Shown here: positions 16,720 through 26,000 of the stretch, one piece after another
Position numbering within the stretch: the stretch's first letter is position 1
How the letters are laid out: each line of letters starts with the position of its first letter
Assembly (NCBI GenBank): GCA_005776585.1
Contig: SXOX01000228.1
Location: 1 to 45,384, forward strand
DNA length: 45,384 nt
From: Pseudomonadota bacterium
GTDB taxonomy: Bacteria; Myxococcota_A; UBA9042; GCA-2863065
Direction: 5' to 3'
Program-made: the position numbers and the translations under genes
Notes under the pieces: generated by a model
The model's database searches: none
Seen by the model: only the letters and a program-made list of their open reading frames with translations
Told to the model about the DNA's origin: nothing

Positions 16720-19137
16720 ATGAACGGGAAGACCAGCATGGCCACACGCGTGGCTGGAGCGCTTTTTGCGGCCGTCGTGCTCACGGCAGGAGCGGCCTCG
16801 GCCGTGCCGGGGCAGATGACTGTGCAGGGGCAGCTCCTGAACGCCGCCGGAGAGCCCGTCGACGGAACGTACTCCGTCGCCTTCACGCTCTACGATGCGA
16901 GCGACGCCAGCGCCAAGGTGCTCTGGACCGAGACGCAGTCCTCGGTGCTCGTCGCCAAGGGGTTGATGGACGCGCTGCTCGGCACCGACCTCGCCAATCC
17001 GATTACGCCGGGGACGTTCAGCCTCAACGCGCAGGTGTGGATGGGCATCCGCATCGTCGCCGGACCGGGTGTCACGCCGGGCGGTGAGGCGGAGCTTCCG
17101 CGCAAGCCCATTGTCAGCGTCGGCTTCGCGTTCGAGGCCGCGCACGCCGCCTCGGCGACCGCCGCTCAGACCGCAGGCAGCGCCAACACCGCCAAGACCG
17201 CCGACGCCGCGCTGGACCTCCAGTGTCAGGTCGGCTGCGTCAGCGAGGCGGAGCTCGCCTTTACGGTCGCCACGCAGGGCGAGCTCGATGCGGCGGTGCT
17301 CGCCCTCGAGGGCAAGCTCCCGCTGTCGGTCGACGGCCTCGCCGGCGGCACGATCACGAGCGCGACGACCATCAACGGCGCGTTCGCAGCCACGAGCATG
17401 AAGCAGAACGGTAACGAGGTCTGCGACAAGAGCGGCAACTGCGGCGTGACGCTCACGTCACTGACGTGCCCGAACAACGGCGCGCCGCTGTGGAGCGGCA
17501 CCGAGTGGACGTGCGTCGCCGGAGCCGGAGCGCCCACGCAGCCGTGCACCGGCCAATATCAGGCGCTCCAGTGGGATGGCGCCAACTGGAAGTGCATCAC
17601 CGTGACCCAGACCGGGCTCTCGCAGGGCAACGCCAAGGGCTACGAGCAGAAGGATGACTGGGGCTACATCTGGGATGGCGTGGAGCGACAGCTCGCCACG
17701 TGGCAAGAGGCCAAGGCGTCGTGTGAGGGCCGCAAGGGTCGTCTGCCCACGGCGACGGAGCTCTGGCGCGTGAGCGGCGCGCAGTTCAGCAACGTCGGCA
17801 ACTCTTACGAGAGCAACTACCTGTGGGCGCTCACGCCGTGGAGCCCAGGCAACAAGGTCATCATTCGCCTCACGGACGGAAACATTACCAACGACAATGA
17901 TAACGCCTCGACGAAGCGTCCGTACCGGTGCGTGTGGCCCAACAACACGGCCGCGTCGTTCACCGGGAATCACTGCTACGGCCCGCCGGGCTCGGAGTGC
18001 TTCGCGACCGGCAATGAGGGCAAGCGCTTCAACTTCGACAAGTTCGACCGGCCGTCGCTTCCGCAGTTCGGTGCGTACTTCGACTGCAACTTCTACCACG
18101 CGCATGTGCCGACCGAGCTCGACTACACGGAGGCCATCATTCAGGGCACTGGCCTTCCGAACGGCAGCGGGAACGACATCTGGACGAGCGACTCCGCACG
18201 CTACGACGTCGCCATGGTCGTCCGTTGGACCGGCACCGAGCCCACGACGTTCAACGACGTGCACAGCGCCGACTCGACTTGGTCGGACAGAAGTAACGCC
18301 AATCGCTTCCGCTGTCGGGGCGTGGGCTACGAGCCGGGTCTGAATCCCAATCCGATCCCGACGGACATCTCATTTGGTAGCGCCTTCAGCCAGACCGCCA
18401 CCTACCAGACGACGCACGACAAGGATCTGGGTGCCAAGACGCTGCACGAGGCCGTGACAGATTGCTTTGCGCGCGGGATGCACGTGCCACACAGCCGCGA
18501 CTGGATGGAGAACATCACGGCAGGCCTCACCAACGGTTCGGACCTCTACGTCTGGACCTCGGACTGGTCGAACTACCGGTACGTCCAATACACCCATTGG
18601 AAGGCAGTCAACCTGAACTACACGGGGTACTACAGCACCTACACCTCGTGGCAGGACGTCGGAACGCAGACGCAGCCCTATCGCTGCACAATGTATCCGC
18701 TGGACGCAAACTATGCCGGTCCCGCGGGTGGCAAGTGCAACGCAGGCCAGATCGACTGCTACGCGGTCGACCGCGGCACGGGGACGACACACCTCAAGGT
18801 GTGGGCTGACAAGTTCGATCGTCCGGCCGCCTCGTACATCAATGCGGTCAAGAACTGTCAGGGTGAAGGTGGTCACCTCGCCAACGCGCGGCAGATGTTC
18901 GAGCTCATCCGGGATGGTCTGCCCAATGGCAACGGCGACAACTACGTCTGGACCTCGGACGCCGCGGGCGGCGAGTCGGGCGATCCCAACTACGTGGCGG
19001 TAGTCAAGTGGGGCAAGAATCAGGCGAACGGCGTCGACAAGAACGTCGCCATCAAGTACCCCGATTCGATGACCTACGGCACGCGTGCCAGCGGCAGCTT
19101 TGGCTATCGCTGCGTGTGGACCAACGAGCTCTGGTAG
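16720..19137 (+). CDS. exported protein with four YRC-ending repeats (DUF1566-like)
   Basis: An 805-residue protein. The ATG at 16720 has GGGAGG 7 bases upstream and begins a signal peptide ending near TAGAASA. Residues about 32-165 resemble the N-terminal domain of bacterial surface proteins (GQMTVQGQLLNAAGEPVDG). An alanine-rich linker with AAQTAGSANTAKTADAA follows. The C-terminal 500 residues contain four related units. Three begin with an A-x-x-x-C-type helix and have a P- or N-A-R/T-x-x-E/M segment; all have a (L/I/V)-W-T/A-S-D type strand and end in (Y/F)-R-C, at about 18930, 18310, 18685 and 19120 nt respectively. This pattern resembles DUF1566/Lcl-type domains. It starts 54 bases after the repeat lipoprotein and overlaps the next gene. 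Function unknown. Confidence 0.75.
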   Translation: MNGKTSMATRVAGALFAAVVLTAGAASAVPGQMTVQGQLLNAAGEPVDGTYSVAFTLYDASDASAKVLWTETQSSVLVAKGLMDALLGTDLANPITPGTFSLNAQVWMGIRIVAGPGVTPGGEAELPRKPIVSVGFAFEAAHAASATAAQTAGSANTAKTADAALDLQCQVGCVSEAELAFTVATQGELDAAVLALEGKLPLSVDGLAGGTITSATTINGAFAATSMKQNGNEVCDKSGNCGVTLTSLTCPNNGAPLWSGTEWTCVAGAGAPTQPCTGQYQALQWDGANWKCITVTQTGLSQGNAKGYEQKDDWGYIWDGVERQLATWQEAKASCEGRKGRLPTATELWRVSGAQFSNVGNSYESNYLWALTPWSPGNKVIIRLTDGNITNDNDNASTKRPYRCVWPNNTAASFTGNHCYGPPGSECFATGNEGKRFNFDKFDRPSLPQFGAYFDCNFYHAHVPTELDYTEAIIQGTGLPNGSGNDIWTSDSARYDVAMVVRWTGTEPTTFNDVHSADSTWSDRSNANRFRCRGVGYEPGLNPNPIPTDISFGSAFSQTATYQTTHDKDLGAKTLHEAVTDCFARGMHVPHSRDWMENITAGLTNGSDLYVWTSDWSNYRYVQYTHWKAVNLNYTGYYSTYTSWQDVGTQTQPYRCTMYPLDANYAGPAGGKCNAGQIDCYAVDRGTGTTHLKVWADKFDRPAASYINAVKNCQGEGGHLANARQMFELIRDGLPNGNGDNYVWTSDAAGGESGDPNYVAVVKWGKNQANGVDKNVAIKYPDSMTYGTRASGSFGYRCVWTNELW

Positions 19138-20708
19138 CACGCCCATCGCGACGCGACTTCCTGCTCGGCGCCTCAGCGGTCGGACTTGCTGGCTGCCGGC
19201 GTCCCGAGCCCTCTTCCTCCCAGATTCCTGGTCGCATCGTCGGCGATCGCGCCGACATCGGCCACCGGCTGCGGTCGGGCGGGCTGCCTGAGCCAGCGCG
19301 GACTGAGAGGCGGTCGGTCGTCATCGTTGGCGGCGGCGTCGCCGGTCTCTCTGCGGTGTGGCGGTTGCGTGGCGCCGGCGTAGGCGATGTCACGCTCTTG
19401 GACCTTGCGGACGCTGCTGGCGGAACGGCGCGTGCGTCGTCGGACATCCCCGTGTCGACGCCCTGGGGCGCGCACTACCTGCCGGTGCCCAATCCCGAGA
19501 CAACGCTCGTGCTGCGCCTCCTCCGAGAGCTTGGGCTGGCCTCGAACGACGCGCTCCCCCGCTTCGACGAGCGCCACCTTGTCCACGACCCCGAGGACCG
19601 CCTCTTCCACCGCGGCAAGTGGTACCCGGGGCTGTATTTGCGCGCGGGGGCCACCGATCGCGACCTCGCGGAGCTGGAGCGCTTCGAGACTCTCTGCGCG
19701 GTCCTGCGTGCGGCCGTCGGGCGCGATGGGCGACTGTTTTTTGCGCTACCGGTCGCGCTCGGAAGCCGCGATCCCGAGGTCCTGCGACTCGATCGGCTCA
19801 CGATGGCCCAGTACTTGGTCGAGCAGGGCTTCACGAGCGAGCGGCTGCGGTGGCACGTCGACTACGCCTGCCGCGATGACTACGGCGCCAGTATCGACGT
19901 CGTCTCGGCGTGGGCGGGCCTCCAGTACTTCGCCGGCCGGCGGCCGTGGCAGGTCCCCGAGACCGATGGCAGCCACTACTTCACCTGGCCCGAGGGCAAC
20001 GCCCGGCTCGTGCGTCACTTGGCGGCACGGGTCCCGGATCTGCGTACCGGTTGGCTCGCGCTGAGCGTTGAGCGCACGGGTCACGTGCTGGCGGTCGAGC
20101 TCGCCACGGAGACGGTGGTGCGCTTCGAGTGCGAGGCCGTCGTGCTCGCGGCGCCCAATCACGTCGTGGCGCGCCTGACCCGCGGCGAGCGCGGAGGCTT
20201 TGCGACCGCGGCCCCGTGGCTTGTCGCGTCGGTGCAGCTACGCGAGCGCCCGCCCCAAGACGAGGAGCCAGCGTGGAACAACGTGCTGACGCGCTCGACC
20301 TCGGTCGGCTATGTCGAGTGCGCCCACCAATGCGTCGAGCGCCATCGCGAGGCCGTGTGGGCCTGGTACGAGCCGCTCCCGCCAAGCGACCGGAGCTGGC
20401 TCCTCGACGCCGACCACTCGCGGCTGGCGAGCCGTGTGCTGCGGGACCTGCGACCCGCGCATGGCGACCTGAGTCCCAACCTGACCCGCCTCGATGTCTG
20501 GCGTTGGGGCCATGGGACGGTCATTCCCACGATAGGCTTGTTATCCGATGCGGGCCGCCTGCTCTCGGCCGAACCGTGGGGTCGTGTCCACGTGGCCCAC
20601 ACCGATCTCTCGGGGCTTCCGTTGTTCGAGGAGGCGCAGTACCACGGCGTCCGGGCCGCGGAGGCGGCCCTGAGCGACCTGCAGGTCCAATCGCACTCCT
20701 GGCTCTAG
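19116..20708 (+). CDS. Tat-exported FAD-dependent oxidoreductase (amine-oxidase family)
   Basis: A 530-residue flavoprotein. The N-terminus [17 protein letters not shown] is a twin-arginine signal that also ends in a lipobox, so a folded, FAD-loaded, lipid-anchored exported enzyme is likely. The dinucleotide-binding motif [17 protein letters not shown] follows at about residue 68. A C-terminal FAD-contact region ([16 protein letters not shown]) is recognisable. Fold and length match the amine oxidase/protoporphyrinogen oxidase-like group; the substrate is unknown. The start is taken as the GTG at 19116, which overlaps the end of the upstream gene by 22 bases with no obvious ribosome binding site, consistent with translational coupling. 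The next flavoprotein gene begins 28 bases downstream. Confidence 0.85.
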   Translation: MDQRALVARPSRRDFLLGASAVGLAGCRRPEPSSSQIPGRIVGDRADIGHRLRSGGLPEPARTERRSVVIVGGGVAGLSAVWRLRGAGVGDVTLLDLADAAGGTARASSDIPVSTPWGAHYLPVPNPETTLVLRLLRELGLASNDALPRFDERHLVHDPEDRLFHRGKWYPGLYLRAGATDRDLAELERFETLCAVLRAAVGRDGRLFFALPVALGSRDPEVLRLDRLTMAQYLVEQGFTSERLRWHVDYACRDDYGASIDVVSAWAGLQYFAGRRPWQVPETDGSHYFTWPEGNARLVRHLAARVPDLRTGWLALSVERTGHVLAVELATETVVRFECEAVVLAAPNHVVARLTRGERGGFATAAPWLVASVQLRERPPQDEEPAWNNVLTRSTSVGYVECAHQCVERHREAVWAWYEPLPPSDRSWLLDADHSRLASRVLRDLRPAHGDLSPNLTRLDVWRWGHGTVIPTIGLLSDAGRLLSAEPWGRVHVAHTDLSGLPLFEEAQYHGVRAAEAALSDLQVQSHSWL

Positions 20709-20736
20709 CCGCGCGCCGTGTGGTACGAACAGTCCC

Positions 20737-22005
20737 ATGGAGCGCGTACGCTTTCTCATCATTGGCAGCGGCATGACCGGCCTGGGCTTCGCGAGCTTCC
20801 TGCGCGCGCCCCCCGAAGACTGGCTTCTGTTGGAACGCGACACCGAGCCTGGAGGCTACTGTCGCACCATCAAGCAAGACGGTTTCGTTTGGGACTACAG
20901 CGGACACTTTTTTCACTTTCGCCACCCCGATCTGGAGCGGTACCTGACCGACCGCATGGCTCCCGGCAGCGTCTCCACCGTGACGAAGGTCTCCGGGATC
21001 CTCTATGGCGGCACCCGCATCGACTTCCCCTTTCAGAAGAACATCCATCAGCTCCCGCGTGAGGACTTTCTGGAGTGCCTGCACGACCTCTACTTCCGGG
21101 ACACGGATCGGGAGGTGCGTAGCTTCAAGGATCTGCTGTTCGCGCGGCTCGGGCGCGGCATTGCCGAGAAGTTCCTGATACCGTACAACGAGAAGCTCTA
21201 CGCGTGTGACCTGGACCGCCTCGACCCCGAGGCCATGGGCCGCTTCTTTCCGCATGCTGAGATCGCCGACATCATTCGGAATTTCCGCAGGCCGGATAAC
21301 GCGAGCTACAACGCGACGTTCACCTACCCGCGCGGCGGCGCCATCGAATACGTCAACGCGCTGCTCGATCGGCTGCCCAGAGAGCGGATCGCGCTCGGCG
21401 AGGCGCTCGTCTCCCTCGACCTCGACGCGCACGTCGCGACCACCTCACGGGGCCGACAGATCGGCTATGAGCACGTCATCAGCTCAGCTCCCTTCCCCAA
21501 GCTGCTGGAGCTGTGCGGCCTGGGGTTCGATCGGAGCGTCTACAGCTGGAACAAGGTGCTCGTCTTCAACCTCGGCTTCGATAGGCCCAGCACGTTCGCC
21601 GACCACTGGCTCTATGTCCCCGATCCAAGCGTCGTGTTTTACCGAGTCGGCTTCTACGACAACATCTTTCACTCCGATCGCATGAGCCTCTACATCGAGA
21701 TCGGCCTGCCGTGGGACGCGCCACCGAGCGATGTCCCCGCACTGCAGGAGCGCGTCCTGAGCGACCTGGCACGACTCGGCATCGTCACTGAGCACCAGCT
21801 GGTCGCGTCACATCATGTGCTGCTGGATCCAGCCTATGTACATATTACGTCCGAATCAAAGGTAGCGCACGCGTCCCGGGCGGAGTGGCTTGCCGGTCGG
21901 GGCATACACGCCGTCGGCCGTTACGGAGGCTGGACCTATTGCGCCATCGAGGACAACCTCGTCGAGGCGCGCGCGCTCGCCAACCGGCTCACTCCGGAGG
22001 CGTAG
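20737..22005 (+). CDS. FAD-dependent oxidoreductase, protoporphyrinogen oxidase/UGM-like
   Basis: A 422-residue flavoprotein without a signal peptide, so cytoplasmic. The Rossmann FAD motif is [17 protein letters not shown], with the acidic ribose-binding ERD that follows and [23 protein letters not shown], a segment shared with UDP-galactopyranose mutase and protoporphyrinogen-oxidase-like enzymes. The C-terminus [18 protein letters not shown] is the second FAD contact. Relatives are frequent in polysaccharide gene clusters, so a sugar or envelope substrate is possible but unproven. It lies 28 bases after a Tat-exported flavoprotein and its last 17 bases overlap the convergent ygfZ. Confidence 0.85.
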   Translation: MERVRFLIIGSGMTGLGFASFLRAPPEDWLLLERDTEPGGYCRTIKQDGFVWDYSGHFFHFRHPDLERYLTDRMAPGSVSTVTKVSGILYGGTRIDFPFQKNIHQLPREDFLECLHDLYFRDTDREVRSFKDLLFARLGRGIAEKFLIPYNEKLYACDLDRLDPEAMGRFFPHAEIADIIRNFRRPDNASYNATFTYPRGGAIEYVNALLDRLPRERIALGEALVSLDLDAHVATTSRGRQIGYEHVISSAPFPKLLELCGLGFDRSVYSWNKVLVFNLGFDRPSTFADHWLYVPDPSVVFYRVGFYDNIFHSDRMSLYIEIGLPWDAPPSDVPALQERVLSDLARLGIVTEHQLVASHHVLLDPAYVHITSESKVAHASRAEWLAGRGIHAVGRYGGWTYCAIEDNLVEARALANRLTPEA

Positions 22006-22981
22006 CGCCGCGAATGCGGGCCTGAGTCACCGTCCAGGGCGCCGCACCGTCGTGGGCGACGAGCTGGGTGCCCGGCTCGAAGTGCTCACGCCGCACCATG
22101 CCGAGCGCGATCCGGCTCTCGTCCTGGGGCGAAGTGCCCACCGAGGTCAGGCGCGCCACAGGGCGCTCGAAGGGTCCCCTGAGCGGGAAAAGCGCCGTTC
22201 CTGGGCCTTCCGCTGCGCCACGGGCGCCCTGAAGCTGGCGGAGCTCTTTGGTCGTATGCCCCCGATGCGCCATTTTTGCGATCGTCTCCTGGCCCAAGTA
22301 GCAACCCTTCTTCCAATGCACCCCGTCGTACAGCCCGGCCTCCAGAGGAACGATCGTCGCGTCGAGGTCACGGCCCCACTCCGGGATGGCCGCAGCGATG
22401 CGCGCGCCGTCCCAGGCCGCCTCCGTCGCCTCCACGGCGCCGGACGCCCGAAGCAACGCCTCCAGTGCCTCCCGCGTCCCGACGCAGTCGATGCCCGGCT
22501 GATTCAGGCGGACGCGTGGCAGGACGAGCACGTCTCCGTACCCGGAGTCGACCTGGGTGAGGCCCGTCAGCGGCGTCTGAAGAAGCGCCTCCAGGCAGCG
22601 GGGTGCCGCTGGCCCCACGAACGAGACCACAGCATCGCGCGGCGAAAGTTCGTGAAGTGCGACGTCTTCCGCCACGATGTATCGACGCAGATGTGCGACC
22701 AGCTCCGCCAGCGCCGCCTCAGGAACGACCAAGATGAGCCGATCGCCCGCGTCGTAGACTTGGCCCTCACCAACGAGCCGTCCCTTCTCGGTGACGCACG
22801 TTGTATACCGCCCTTGGCCGGGGACCAGCCCCTTGATGTCCTGGGTCGTGAGGTTGTGGAGCCACCGTTGGCGGTGACGGCCCGTCACCGTCAGCGTCCG
22901 GTCTGTGGACCAACGCCAGGCACAAGCTTGGGCCAGAGCGATCGCGGCTGGCCCGTCCTTCGGTTCGTGTGTCGTCGCCAT
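21989..22981 (-). CDS. ygfZ: folate-binding protein YgfZ (Fe-S cluster maintenance)
   Basis: A 330-residue cytoplasmic GcvT-like protein. The family signature K-G-C-Y-x-G-Q-E is present as [19 protein letters not shown] at about residues 223-241, and [10 protein letters not shown] and the C-terminal GMVRRE strand fit the same fold. YgfZ uses tetrahydrofolate to help assemble or repair certain Fe-S enzymes; that function is from the family. The conserved cysteine of the signature is intact. It is convergent with the FAD oxidoreductase, overlapping by 17 bases, and divergent from a TPR lipoprotein. Confidence 0.93.
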   Translation of the reverse strand: MATTHEPKDGPAAIALAQACAWRWSTDRTLTVTGRHRQRWLHNLTTQDIKGLVPGQGRYTTCVTEKGRLVGEGQVYDAGDRLILVVPEAALAELVAHLRRYIVAEDVALHELSPRDAVVSFVGPAAPRCLEALLQTPLTGLTQVDSGYGDVLVLPRVRLNQPGIDCVGTREALEALLRASGAVEATEAAWDGARIAAAIPEWGRDLDATIVPLEAGLYDGVHWKKGCYLGQETIAKMAHRGHTTKELRQLQGARGAAEGPGTALFPLRGPFERPVARLTSVGTSPQDESRIALGMVRREHFEPGTQLVAHDGAAPWTVTQARIRGATPPE

Positions 22982-23049
22982 CTCGTTCGCCGCTTACCGC
23001 CGCTCGGGCAGCCAGGTTCCGAGCCCCCGAGTCTTGCAAGGAGCTGTCG

Positions 23050-24333
23050 ATGTTGAAACTCTGCCGTCACGTCGTCGCTTTCCGCGTTGTCCTCATGGCC
23101 CCACTTTGGATCACGGGATGCGTTACGACCGCCACCGCCGGGCTCGCCGGAACCGTCGACGCCGGACGCGAGGCCCTGGCGGAAGGCCGCGTCGATCGGG
23201 CGATCGCTGAGCTCGAGGCGCGGCTCACCGCGGTGCCCCAGGACCTCATTGCGCGGAGACTCCTGGCACAGGCGTTCGCACGCAAGGGCAACTTTAGCAA
23301 GGCCGCGGTCACCGAGCAGACCGCGCTCACCCAGGAGCCAAGCGATCGAGCGGGATGGCGTCGCGTCGGTGACTGGCGGCATGCGCTCGGCGATTGTCCC
23401 GCCGCGGTCGCGGCCTACAAGCACCTCGACGGAGGACCGGAGGCTGATGAGCCCGCTGTGGCGGTTCGCGTCGCCGAGTGCGAAGTACAGCAGGGACGCG
23501 GCCTCGACGCCGAGCGACGCCTCCGAGTCGCCCTCGCGCGCCACGGCGACACGCCCGCAGGCGCGGCCGGTGCGCTATGGCTCGGCCTGGCCCGCGCCCT
23601 CGCCGCGCAGGGCCAGCCGGATCGCGCAGTCCGGGCCTACGAGGAGGCCGCCCGGCGCTTGGCGAAGGATCCCGCGCCGCTGTACGAGCTTGGCCTCGTC
23701 TATGAGGCGCTCGACCTCGTCGCTCCTGCTCGGAAGGCGTTTGCCGGAGCCGTCGAGCGCGATCCGAGTCACGTTCAGGCGCTCATGCGGCTTGGCCGTG
23801 CGCTGCTCGATCTCCACGACCCGGCGAGCGCGGTCGTCGTGCTCGAGAAGGCCCACTCGCTGGATCCTCAGGACGCCGCCCTCTCCAACAACCTGGGTGT
23901 CGCCTACCTTGCGGCCGAGCGCACCGCCGACGCCGTCCGGATCTTCGAGGCGGCCGTCAAAGGCGCCGGAAAGCGTTCGGCGACGTCGTGGTCCAACCTC
24001 GCGGAGGCGCACTACAAGCGGGGCGCGTTTTCGGAAGCCCAAGCCGCGCTCCAGGAGACCGTCCGCCTCGAACCCGGCCGCAATGCGGAACAAGGCGCGC
24101 TCCGCCGCGTCGCAGTCGCCGCCGAGATCGTCGCGACCCGCTGTGAGCTGAGCCGTGTTCCGAGTCCCGTGGAGCTCGAGTCGCGCCTCTCTCGGGTTTT
24201 TGCGAAGGCTGGTTGGCCTGCGTCGGAGCTCAAGGACGTACTCGCCGCACTCCTTGGCGACGCCGAGGGGAAGCGGCTATTGGACTTGGCGATGACGCGG
24301 TGTTTGACAAACAGCACGTCGCCCCCCCCCTAG
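23050..24333 (+). CDS. TPR-repeat lipoprotein
   Basis: A 427-residue predicted lipoprotein. The ATG at 23050 has AAGGAG 6 bases upstream and starts a signal ending in the lipobox ITGC. At least six tetratricopeptide-type helical pairs follow, such as DRAVRAYEEAARRLAKDPAPLYELGLVYEA, seen here as DPAPLYELGLVYEALDLVAP, and ALSNNLGVAYLAAERTADAV. It is probably an outer-membrane or periplasmic scaffold; no catalytic motif is seen. The last codons run CCC CCC CCC TAG, and the stop codon is part of the CTAG that borders the inverted-repeat element downstream, so that element abuts the gene directly. Confidence 0.88.
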   Translation: MLKLCRHVVAFRVVLMAPLWITGCVTTATAGLAGTVDAGREALAEGRVDRAIAELEARLTAVPQDLIARRLLAQAFARKGNFSKAAVTEQTALTQEPSDRAGWRRVGDWRHALGDCPAAVAAYKHLDGGPEADEPAVAVRVAECEVQQGRGLDAERRLRVALARHGDTPAGAAGALWLGLARALAAQGQPDRAVRAYEEAARRLAKDPAPLYELGLVYEALDLVAPARKAFAGAVERDPSHVQALMRLGRALLDLHDPASAVVVLEKAHSLDPQDAALSNNLGVAYLAAERTADAVRIFEAAVKGAGKRSATSWSNLAEAHYKRGAFSEAQAALQETVRLEPGRNAEQGALRRVAVAAEIVATRCELSRVPSPVELESRLSRVFAKAGWPASELKDVLAALLGDAEGKRLLDLAMTRCLTNSTSPPP

Positions 24334-24514
24334 CCCGCATTATGCATGACTTTCACGCGTCAACGTCCGCGATCGCAGGCCTGCGCCGTCGTTCACCTCC
24401 TTCGCCGTACCACCAGTACGTCTCAGTCGGTGAATCCCGGCGCTTCGCGCCGCGACGGCTCAGCCGTGCGTTCGCGGCGTTGACATCGCGCCATTCATGC
24501 ATAATGCGGGCTAG
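24330..24514. mobile_element. 185-bp inverted-repeat element, MITE-like
   Basis: The ends are perfect 20-base inverted repeats: CTAGCCCGCATTATGCATGA at 24330-24349 and its reverse complement at 24495-24514. Homology of the arms continues imperfectly inward (TCAACG, then GCGAxCGCA, then GCCGTCG) for roughly 45 bases, so the whole element can fold back. The outer CTAG on both sides could be a 4-base target duplication; several DDE transposase families use such a target. No open reading frame of credible size lies inside. Internal hairpin GGCGC-TTC-GCGCC sits at about 24439-24451. Alternative: a structured RNA or a palindromic repeat unrelated to transposition. Confidence 0.6.
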
Positions 24515-24567
24515 GGATCTCGTCTCCTGGCGGTGTTCAAGAAGCGACACCTGACGTGTCACGTGTT

Positions 24568-24596
24568 TTTGCTACATTTAAATCACTCGCTCAGAT
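24568..24596 (+). promoter_or_regulatory. candidate promoter of the response regulator-kinase gene
   Basis: The stretch 24515-24680 has no gene and is clearly more AT-rich than its surroundings around 24560-24610. TTGCTA (24568-24573) and CAGATT (24591-24596) are 17 bases apart. Just upstream, GACAC and GTGTC (24545-24559) form a 5-base inverted repeat with a 5-base spacer, a possible operator. Nothing else is seen in the gap between the inverted-repeat element and the start codon. Confidence 0.3.
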
Positions 24597-24680
24597 TGTT
24601 TGCGTTTACGCTGAGCGACCCTCCATGCTGCCGCAGACCGTGGCTGGGGGCAGCCGACCGGTCTGGAGCGCACCTACTGC

Positions 24681-25856
24681 ATGGACACCTCCGTCGTCCT
24701 TGTCATCGACGATTCGTCCGACATGTGTGACCTGATTCGCCACTGGCTCACCGGGCACTGTGGTTCTGTGGAGACGGCCGGGTCGCTTGCCGACGCCGTG
24801 CGCGCGTTGGATGCGCGCACTCCGGATCTCGTCCTGCTCGACATCGATCTCGGGCCGGACGACGGCTTCACCGTGCACGAGCTGCTCAAGTCGCGGCCCG
24901 AGCTGAGCGTGACCCCCACGATTTTCTTGACCGGCTCTGACTCCATGGCCCTGAAGCGGCAAGCGTTGCTGGGGGGCGCCGTCGACTATCTCGTCAAGCC
25001 GGTCGACCCAGCCGAGTTCCGCATCCGCGTGCGTGTCGCGCTCGACCGCAAGCAGCGCATGGAGGATCTGACCCTCCGTGCCCACATGGCGTCGGCGCAA
25101 GCGCGCCTCGCCGGGACCGAACGACTCGCTCTCGCCGGGGAGCTGGCGCGAGGGCTGATCCATGAGTTGGCCAGCCCGATGACCGCCTTGATGGCGACCA
25201 TCGAGGAGGTCAACTTCACCGCTCAGTCCGCGCTTCAACGCGGAACGCCGGCCGGCATGGCGGATGCGCTCGCGACGGTGGATGCACTGGGCCGCGAGTC
25301 GCTCGAGATCACCGGCCGCATCAACGTCCTGATCCGTGAGCTGAGGCACGTGGCACGTCCCGCGGCGTCGCTTCGGCCTTCCGCCATTGACCCGCGGGCT
25401 GTCGTGGGCGATGCCCTCCGCCACTTGGCGCTCCACGGTGTGCTGTCGCATCGGTTTGTCGACATCCGTGACCCGATCGGTGCCGTCGCGGCCGATCGGG
25501 AGGATGTCTTCAACACCCTGATCGCGTTGCTCGACGTTGCCTCGGAAGCGCCGGAGGCGGCCACAAGTGCGACGTCCCACTCGGGTTCGCCTCCGGAGCT
25601 CCACCTCCTGGACCGGGACGGAATGATTGGCATCGCGGCAGACAGCCCGCAGCGACCTTTTCCCGGGAGCTGGATGGCCGCCGTGGCGCCGCGCTTGACG
25701 ATCACGGCCGCCGAACCGGGCCGAATCTCGGCCGACCACCGCCTGCTCGTCGTCGCAACCCTGCTCGAGCGCAACCGCGGCCACCTGGAGGTCCTCGAAC
25801 GGGCCCAAGGTGGCACGCGCTTCGTAGCGTGGCTCCCCGCTTGGCCCGCCGCCTGA
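24681..25856 (+). CDS. response regulator fused to a degenerate histidine kinase
   Basis: A 391-residue protein. The receiver domain (1-120) has all key residues: D10/D11, phospho-acceptor D54 in LLDIDLG, T84 in LTG and K106 in VKP. A HisKA-like helix follows with His161 in GLIHELASPMTAL. The ATPase part (about 225-391) is not canonical: no N-box with the expected Asn-Asn, and no D-x-G-x-G. The only recognisable remnant is GGTRFVAWLP at the end. The kinase is thus probably inactive or strongly divergent, and the protein may act as a dimerising phosphoreceiver. Start ATG 24681 with GGAG about 12 bases upstream. Partner unknown. Confidence 0.82.
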   Translation: MDTSVVLVIDDSSDMCDLIRHWLTGHCGSVETAGSLADAVRALDARTPDLVLLDIDLGPDDGFTVHELLKSRPELSVTPTIFLTGSDSMALKRQALLGGAVDYLVKPVDPAEFRIRVRVALDRKQRMEDLTLRAHMASAQARLAGTERLALAGELARGLIHELASPMTALMATIEEVNFTAQSALQRGTPAGMADALATVDALGRESLEITGRINVLIRELRHVARPAASLRPSAIDPRAVVGDALRHLALHGVLSHRFVDIRDPIGAVAADREDVFNTLIALLDVASEAPEAATSATSHSGSPPELHLLDRDGMIGIAADSPQRPFPGSWMAAVAPRLTITAAEPGRISADHRLLVVATLLERNRGHLEVLERAQGGTRFVAWLPAWPAA

Positions 25857-25991
25857 GCGACCGGTGAGGCCCGGCTGCCTGGGGAGGAGCTTCTGGCACT
25901 CGAAGTCTTCCGCGTCCTGCGGATGGACCGCCGGGGCATCGAGGGCGCCGTGCTGGCCACCGCCGAGCGACTCAAGGCCTTTCTGGCGTAA
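25857..25991 (+). other. in-frame coding-like extension after the TGA of the REC-kinase gene
   Basis: Directly after the TGA of the response regulator-kinase gene, the same frame stays open for 44 codons and ends in TAA. The encoded sequence (for example GEELLALEVFRVLRMDRR and GIEGAVLATAERLKAFLA) is helical and has the GC-rich third positions typical of coding DNA here. The first in-frame ATG lies only 23 codons before the end, and no ribosome binding site is evident. It may be a decayed 3-prime part of the gene, a readthrough product or a remnant of another gene. Confidence 0.35.
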
Positions 25992-26000
25992 GCGTGCGAA

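Noticed and set aside
13756..17145. Very long antisense open frame (1129 codons) opposite the repeat lipoprotein
   Set aside because: It mirrors the cysteine-module gene, where TGC/TGT and GAC codons leave the antisense frame without stops; composition is Ala/Val/Arg-rich, with no motif, start context or family feature.
24330..24514. Retron-like inverted repeat structure
   Set aside because: No reverse transcriptase gene adjoins it, so a retron msr-msd reading is unsupported; a MITE-like element is more economical.
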